Assembly: GCA_021775575.1 (NCBI GenBank)
Contig: JAJFHO010000253.1
Span: forward strand, 1 to 40,527
Origin: Hyphomicrobiales bacterium
GTDB lineage: Bacteria > Pseudomonadota > Alphaproteobacteria > Rhizobiales > Methyloligellaceae
Direction: 5' to 3'
Length of the DNA: 40,527 bases
The position numbers and the translations under genes are program-made. Positions 34,988-40,527 of the stretch are shown here, piece after piece; the first letter of the stretch is position 1, and each line of letters opens with the position of its first letter. The notes under the pieces were generated by a model, which ran no database searches, was not told where the DNA came from, and was given only the letters and a program-made list of their open reading frames with translations.

Positions 34988-36406
34988 TCAGCGGGGCAGT
35001 TGCGACGTTCCCATCAGAAATGCGTCGATGGCTTGGGCCGCCTGACGGCCCTCGCGGATAGCCCAGACGACGAGCGACTGGCCGCGGCGCATATCGCCGG
35101 CCGCGAAAACCCCATCCCGCGAGGTCCGGTAATTCTCAACCGTAGCCTTCACATTGCCGCGCGGATCGAACTCCAGGCCGAGTTCGTCAAGCATTCCTTC
35201 ACGGACAGGGTGCACGAACCCCATCGCCAGCAGGACCAGATCCGCCCTCAAGTCGAACTCGGACCCTTTGACCGGCTTCATATCGCCGTCGATCCGCACG
35301 CAGTGAAGCCTGCTCGCCCGGCCGTTCTTGCCGGTGATTTTCGTCGTCATGACGCTCCAGTCGCGGTCCGCGCCCTCGGCTTGGCTCGACGAGGTCCTCA
35401 ATTTCAGCGGCCAGTGCGGCCAGACCATCTCCTTGTCTTCTTTTTCCGGTGGCTTGGGCAGAATTTCCAGCTGCGTCACCGAAAGAGCGCCCTGGCGAAA
35501 AGAAGTGCCGATACAGTCCGATCCGGTATCACCGCCGCCGATCACGATCACATGCCTGCCGTCGGCCAGAATCGGCGAAATTTCGCCGAGAGGTTCTCCC
35601 GAATTGCGGCGGTTCTGCTGCGGCAGAAACTCCATGGCGAAATGGACGCCGTCCAGATCTCGGCCCTCGACGGGGAGGTCGCGGGGATGTTCGGAGCCTC
35701 CGGTGAGCAAAACCGCGTCATGGTCCCGTTCCAGCTCGGCTGCTTTCTTGTCGACGCCGACATGGACATTGCAGTGGAAGGTGACGCCTTCCGCTTCCAT
35801 CTGCGCCACGCGGTTGGCGATGACGTCCTTTTCCATCTTGAAGTCGGGAATGCCATAGACAAGCAAGCCGCCGGGCGTCGCGTTTTTCTCAAAGACATGA
35901 ACGTCATGTCCGGCGCGGGCAAGCTGTTGGGCCGCGGCCAGGCCGGCTGGCCCGGATCCGACGACGGCGACGCACTTGCCCGTTTTCGACGCCGGCGGCT
36001 GTGGCAATATCCAGCCCTCCTTAAGGGCCTTGTCGGCAATCGCGCATTCAATCGTCTTGATGGTAACGGGAACGTCCTCGAGATTGAGTGTGCAGGAGGC
36101 TTCGCACGGCGCCGGGCAGATGCGGCCCGTTACTTCGGGGAAATTGTTGGTCGAGTGAAGGTTGCGCGCGGCTTCCTCCCAGTCTGCGCGATAGACGAGA
36201 TCGTTCCAGTCGGGGATCTGATTATTCACCGGGCAGCCGGTATGGCAGTAGGGAACGCCGCAATCCATACAGCGCGCGGCCTGACGCTTCACCGACGACT
36301 CGTCCAGCGGAATGATGAATTCGTTATAGTGCCGCACGCGGTCGGCGGCGGGGAGATCCTTGCGGTCTTGCCGGTCGATCTCCAGAAATCCCGTTGCCTT
36401 GCCCAT
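34988..36406 (-). CDS. gltD: Glutamate synthase small subunit
   Basis: [87 protein letters not shown]. Confidence 0.96.
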   Translation of the reverse strand: MGKATGFLEIDRQDRKDLPAADRVRHYNEFIIPLDESSVKRQAARCMDCGVPYCHTGCPVNNQIPDWNDLVYRADWEEAARNLHSTNNFPEVTGRICPAPCEASCTLNLEDVPVTIKTIECAIADKALKEGWILPQPPASKTGKCVAVVGSGPAGLAAAQQLARAGHDVHVFEKNATPGGLLVYGIPDFKMEKDVIANRVAQMEAEGVTFHCNVHVGVDKKAAELERDHDAVLLTGGSEHPRDLPVEGRDLDGVHFAMEFLPQQNRRNSGEPLGEISPILADGRHVIVIGGGDTGSDCIGTSFRQGALSVTQLEILPKPPEKEDKEMVWPHWPLKLRTSSSQAEGADRDWSVMTTKITGKNGRASRLHCVRIDGDMKPVKGSEFDLRADLVLLAMGFVHPVREGMLDELGLEFDPRGNVKATVENYRTSRDGVFAAGDMRRGQSLVVWAIREGRQAAQAIDAFLMGTSQLPR

Positions 36407-36410
36407 AGCC

Positions 36411-39400
36411 TCAAGCGCCTCCGCGCAATCCGATTTCGAGCTTGTCGAAACCGGTCGTGTCAGCTTCCTGATGCTTGGTCATTTCCTCCAGCGCGCGGCG
36501 ATATTCGACCGGCATCACCTTGACGAATTTCGGCAGATAGACGTCCCAATTGTCGATGATCGCGCGGGCGCGGGCCGATCCGGTATAGTGGAGGTGCTTC
36601 TCGATAAGCTGGTGCATCCGCTCGCTGTCGTAGCGCGTCATGTCGGACATGATATCGACGAGACCATGACTTTGCAGATCGCCGCTCTGGTGCGCCCGCC
36701 GCATCACCTCATGCTCGGCCGCGACTGGCTCCAGATCCACCATCGCCATATTGCAGCGCTTGGGAAAGTCGCCTGCCTCGTCCAGCACATAAGCGATGCC
36801 GCCCGACATGCCGGCGGCAAAGTTGCGCCCGGTCGGCCCGATCACGACGACGACGCCGCCGGTCATATATTCGCAGCCGTGATCGCCGGTACCCTCGACG
36901 ACGGCGATGGCGCCGGAATTGCGCACCGCAAAACGCTCGCCGGCAACGCCGCGGAAATAGCATTCGCCGGAGGTCGCGCCATACAAGACCGTATTGCCGA
37001 CGATGATGCTCTCCTCGGGAACTATCCGGCTTTCCTCGGGCGGCCGAACGATGATCCGCCCGCCGGAAAGGCCCTTGCCGACATAGTCGTTGGCTTCGCC
37101 CACGAGATTGAGCGTCACGCCGGCCGCGAGCCAGGCGCCGAAGCTCTGCCCGGCGGTGCCTTTGAGATTAACGAAAATCGTGTCGTCGGGCAGCCCTTCG
37201 TAACCGTAGCGTCTCGCCACCATGCCCGACAGCATGGCACCGGTGGAGCGGTCGGTATTGCGGATCGGCAGGTCGATTGTGACCGCTTCGCGTTTATCGA
37301 GCGCCGGTTTGGCGGTCTTGATGAGTTTGCGGTCCATGATATCGAAAATATGGTGCGTCTGGCGCTCGCAGTTCCAGATCGCGACGTCGTCGCCCATCTC
37401 CGGCTTATGGAAAAGCCTGGTGAAGTCGAGGCCCTTCGCCTTCCAATGTTCGATCGCCATTTCCTTGTCGAGATGTTCGGTCTGCCCGATCATGTCGGAG
37501 AATTTGGTGAAGCCCAGCTCCGCCATCAGCGCACGGACTTCCTCGGCCACGAAGAAGAAATAATTGATGACATGCTCCGGCGTGCCCCGGAAGCGCTTGC
37601 GCAGGACCGGGTCTTGCGTGGCAATGCCCACGGGGCAGGTGTTGAGATGGCATTTGCGCATCATAAGGCAGCCCGCCGCAATCAGCGGAGCGGTCGAAAA
37701 GCCGAATTCGTCAGCCCCCAGCAGCGCGCCGACGACGGCGTCGCGCCCGGTTCGGAGGCCGCCATCGACCTGCACCGCGATGCGGCCGCGCAATTTGTTG
37801 AGCACCAGCGTCTGATGGGTCTCGGCGAGGCCGATCTCCCAAGGGCTGCCGGCATGCTTGATCGAGGTAAGGGGAGACGCGCCGGTGCCTCCTTCATAGC
37901 CGGATATGGTGACATGGTCGGCACGCGCTTTCGACACGCCCGCGGCCACCGTGCCGACGCCGACTTCGGCGACCAGTTTCACTGATACGTCGCCGTCCGG
38001 ATTGACGTTTTTCAGATCGTAGATGAGTTGCGCAAGATCCTCGATCGAATAGATGTCGTGATGGGGCGGCGGCGAAATCAGGCCGACACCCGGGGTCGAA
38101 TGGCGTACTTTCGCGATTACCGAATCTACTTTGTGCCCGGGCAACTGACCGCCTTCACCGGGCTTGGCGCCTTGTGCCATCTTGATCTGCGCCATATCGG
38201 AATTGACCAGATACTCGGTCGTCACGCCAAAGCGGCCCGAGGCGACCTGCTTGATCGCGGAACGCATGGAGTCGCCGTTCGGCATGGGCGTGAACCGGTC
38301 GGATTCCTCGCCGCCCTCGCCAGTGTTCGACTTGCCGCCCATCCGGTTCATCGCAATGGCGAGCGTCGTATGCGCTTCGCGTGAAATAGAACCGAAGGAC
38401 ATCGCTCCCGTCGCGAAACGCTTCACGATTTCCGATGCCGGCTCGACATCGTCGAGTGCGACGGGTTTGCGGCCCATTTCCTCCGCGCCGCGCAAGCGGA
38501 ACATACCGCGCATCGTCATCAGCTGCGCGTCCTGCCTGTTCACCCGGTCGGCATATTCGCGGTATTTCTCGGGCAGATCGCCGCGCACGGCATGCTGCAA
38601 ATCGGCGACGGCCTCCGCCGTCCAGACATGCGCCTCCCCGCGTACCCGGTAAGCATATTCACCGCCGACATCGAGCGCGGTCGCGTAGACCGGCGCATCG
38701 GAAAAGGCGAGGCGGTGGCGTTCCATCGTTTCGCGCGCGATTTCCTCCAGTCCGACGCCCTCGATCTGGCTGTGGGTGCCGGCGAAATATTTGTCGATGA
38801 AATCGGAGCGCAGGCCGACAGCGTCGAATATCTGGGCACCGCAATAGGACTGATAGGTGGAGATGCCCATCTTGGACATCACTTTCAGGATACCCTTGTT
38901 GATGGCCTTGATGTAGCGCGTCCTCGCATCCTTGAGGGTCAGCTCTTCTTCGGTATCGTCCAGCATGGTCGCGAGCGTATCGAAGGCCAGATAGGGGTTG
39001 ATCGCCTCGGCGCCATAGCCGGCAAGCGTACAGAACTGATGCACTTCATGTGCTTCGCCGGTTTCGACGACCAGCCCGACGGAGGTGCGTTGCCCCTTGC
39101 GGATCAGGTGGTGATGAACCGCTGAAGTCGCCAGCAGGGACGGGATCGGGATGCGGTCAGGCCCGACCTGCCGGTCGGACAGAATGATGATCGTATAATC
39201 GTCGTTGACAGCCTTCTCGGCGGCTGCGCACAGCGCATCGAGGGCCGTCGCCATCCCGGCCGCTCCGGTATCGGCGGCATAGGTAATGTCGAGCGTCTTT
39301 GTCCTGAATTCATTGTCGGCGATTTCGCCGATACGGCGGATTTTTTCGAGCCGCGCATTGTCGAGGATCGGTTGATGCGCCTCGAGCCGCTTCAGCTTCG

Positions 39401-40527
39401 ACGTGCCCTTCAGATCCAGGATGTTCGGCCGCGGACCGATGAAGGTGACGAGCGACATCACCAGCTCCTCACGGATCGGGTCGATCGGCGGATTGGTGAC
39501 TTGCGCGAAGTTCTGCTTGAAATAGGTGTGCAGCAGTTTTGGTTTTGAGGACAGTGCCGAAATCGGCGTATCGGTTCCCATCGAGCCGATCGCTTCCTGA
39601 CCGGCGTGGGCCATCGGCGCCATCAGGAATTTAAGGCTTTCCTGGGTGTAGCCGAAAGTCTGTTGGCGATCGAGCAGGCTTACATTTGTGCGCGGCGCTT
39701 CGACGTCGCCGGCGGGCAATTCGCCGACGCGGATTTGGCCGCGGTCCAGCCATTTCTGATAGGGATGGGCATCGGCGAGCTCCGCCTTGATTTCCTCATC
39801 GGCAACGATCCGGCCCTTTTCGAGATCGATGAGCAGCATCTTTCCTGGCTGGAGCCGCCATTTGTGAGTGATGTTCTCTTCCGGTACCGGCAGCACACCG
39901 GCCTCCGACGCCATCACCACCAGATCATCCGTGGTCACCATGTAGCGCGCGGGCCTGAGGCCGTTGCGGTCGAGGGTGGCGCCGATCTGCAGCCCGTCGG
40001 TGAAAGCGACGCCGGCCGGTCCGTCCCACGGCTCCATCAGCGCGGCATGATATTCGTAGAAAGAGCGGCGCTTGTCGTCCATCAACGGGTTGCCGGCCCA
40101 TGCCTCGGGGATCAGCATCATCGCCGCATGGGCCAGAGAATAGCCGCCCCTCATGAGGAATTCGAGGGCGTTGTCGAAGCAGGCGGTGTCCGATTGCCCC
40201 TCATAGGAAATCGGCCAGAGCTTTTCGATATTGTCGCCAAACAGCGGCGAGGAAACCGACGCCTGGCGCGCCGCCATCCAGTTGACGTTGCCCCTGAGAG
40301 TATTGATCTCGCCGTTATGCGCGATCATCCGGAAGGGATGGGCGAGCTTCCAGGAGGGGAAAGTATTTGTTGAAAAGCGCTGGTGGATCAGCGCCAGCGC
40401 CGACTCAAAACGCGCATCGGTGAGGTCGGGATAATAGGGTCCGAGCTGATCGGCCAGGAACATACCCTTGTAGACGAGGGTGCGGCAGGACAGGGAAACA
40501 GTATAAAAGCCGTTATCCCTGCCTTCG
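36411..40527 (-). CDS. gltB: Glutamate synthase large subunit, 5' end truncated by window edge
   Basis: [47 protein letters not shown]; reading frame continues past the listed ATG to the edge (..[25 protein letters not shown]). Confidence 0.97.
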   Translation of the reverse strand, partial: EGRDNGFYTVSLSCRTLVYKGMFLADQLGPYYPDLTDARFESALALIHQRFSTNTFPSWKLAHPFRMIAHNGEINTLRGNVNWMAARQASVSSPLFGDNIEKLWPISYEGQSDTACFDNALEFLMRGGYSLAHAAMMLIPEAWAGNPLMDDKRRSFYEYHAALMEPWDGPAGVAFTDGLQIGATLDRNGLRPARYMVTTDDLVVMASEAGVLPVPEENITHKWRLQPGKMLLIDLEKGRIVADEEIKAELADAHPYQKWLDRGQIRVGELPAGDVEAPRTNVSLLDRQQTFGYTQESLKFLMAPMAHAGQEAIGSMGTDTPISALSSKPKLLHTYFKQNFAQVTNPPIDPIREELVMSLVTFIGPRPNILDLKGTSKLKRLEAHQPILDNARLEKIRRIGEIADNEFRTKTLDITYAADTGAAGMATALDALCAAAEKAVNDDYTIIILSDRQVGPDRIPIPSLLATSAVHHHLIRKGQRTSVGLVVETGEAHEVHQFCTLAGYGAEAINPYLAFDTLATMLDDTEEELTLKDARTRYIKAINKGILKVMSKMGISTYQSYCGAQIFDAVGLRSDFIDKYFAGTHSQIEGVGLEEIARETMERHRLAFSDAPVYATALDVGGEYAYRVRGEAHVWTAEAVADLQHAVRGDLPEKYREYADRVNRQDAQLMTMRGMFRLRGAEEMGRKPVALDDVEPASEIVKRFATGAMSFGSISREAHTTLAIAMNRMGGKSNTGEGGEESDRFTPMPNGDSMRSAIKQVASGRFGVTTEYLVNSDMAQIKMAQGAKPGEGGQLPGHKVDSVIAKVRHSTPGVGLISPPPHHDIYSIEDLAQLIYDLKNVNPDGDVSVKLVAEVGVGTVAAGVSKARADHVTISGYEGGTGASPLTSIKHAGSPWEIGLAETHQTLVLNKLRGRIAVQVDGGLRTGRDAVVGALLGADEFGFSTAPLIAAGCLMMRKCHLNTCPVGIATQDPVLRKRFRGTPEHVINYFFFVAEEVRALMAELGFTKFSDMIGQTEHLDKEMAIEHWKAKGLDFTRLFHKPEMGDDVAIWNCERQTHHIFDIMDRKLIKTAKPALDKREAVTIDLPIRNTDRSTGAMLSGMVARRYGYEGLPDDTIFVNLKGTAGQSFGAWLAAGVTLNLVGEANDYVGKGLSGGRIIVRPPEESRIVPEESIIVGNTVLYGATSGECYFRGVAGERFAVRNSGAIAVVEGTGDHGCEYMTGGVVVVIGPTGRNFAAGMSGGIAYVLDEAGDFPKRCNMAMVDLEPVAAEHEVMRRAHQSGDLQSHGLVDIMSDMTRYDSERMHQLIEKHLHYTGSARARAIIDNWDVYLPKFVKVMPVEYRRALEEMTKHQEADTTGFDKLEIGLRGGA

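Noticed and set aside
34985-36523. 512-aa plus-strand ORF opposite gltD
   Set aside because: Antisense shadow ORF caused by high GC and codon bias; gltD on the minus strand has clear family motifs.
36360-37985. 541-aa plus-strand ORF opposite gltB
   Set aside because: Antisense shadow of an unmistakable gltB; composition lacks recognisable protein motifs.
1-40527. CRISPR arrays, tRNA/rRNA genes, transposases, integrases or prophage modules
   Set aside because: Looked for regularly spaced repeats, cloverleaf-like sequences and mobile-element proteins by eye; none found.

Overview
High-GC alphaproteobacterial-type chromosomal window (Rhizobiales-like by gene content; this is an inference). 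Most of it is housekeeping: 1-Cys peroxiredoxin, 10TM metal exporter, PsiE, orphan LuxR-type regulator, tam, CNT nucleoside transporter, beta-carbonic anhydrase, hemH, patatin, DMT permease, GlcG-like protein, qmcA/nfeD, motAB-like pair, glpD, kdsD, galU/galE, hpf, gltD/gltB (gltB runs off the right edge). I saw no rRNA, tRNA, CRISPR array, IS element or prophage. The most interesting stretch is about 20.5-34.6 kb, a cell-envelope block. It holds a BBP2-type outer-membrane barrel with a long Asp/Arg linker, galU/galE, two MltB-type lytic transglycosylases flanking a TIR-domain protein with an unassigned C-terminal domain, then a tightly packed set: DUF459-type SGNH hydrolase, SGNH lipoprotein, MBOAT O-acyltransferase and a single-pass membrane accessory protein. 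This last set is a candidate envelope-glycan O-acylation system of unknown substrate. Other observations: two FNR/FixK-type boxes (one ahead of an untracked 29-aa membrane microprotein, one ahead of hpf), a Fur/Mur-like palindrome ahead of the metal exporter, and two tiny secreted proteins sharing a C-x2-G-x9-C motif. All family calls come from reading motifs; no database search was run.
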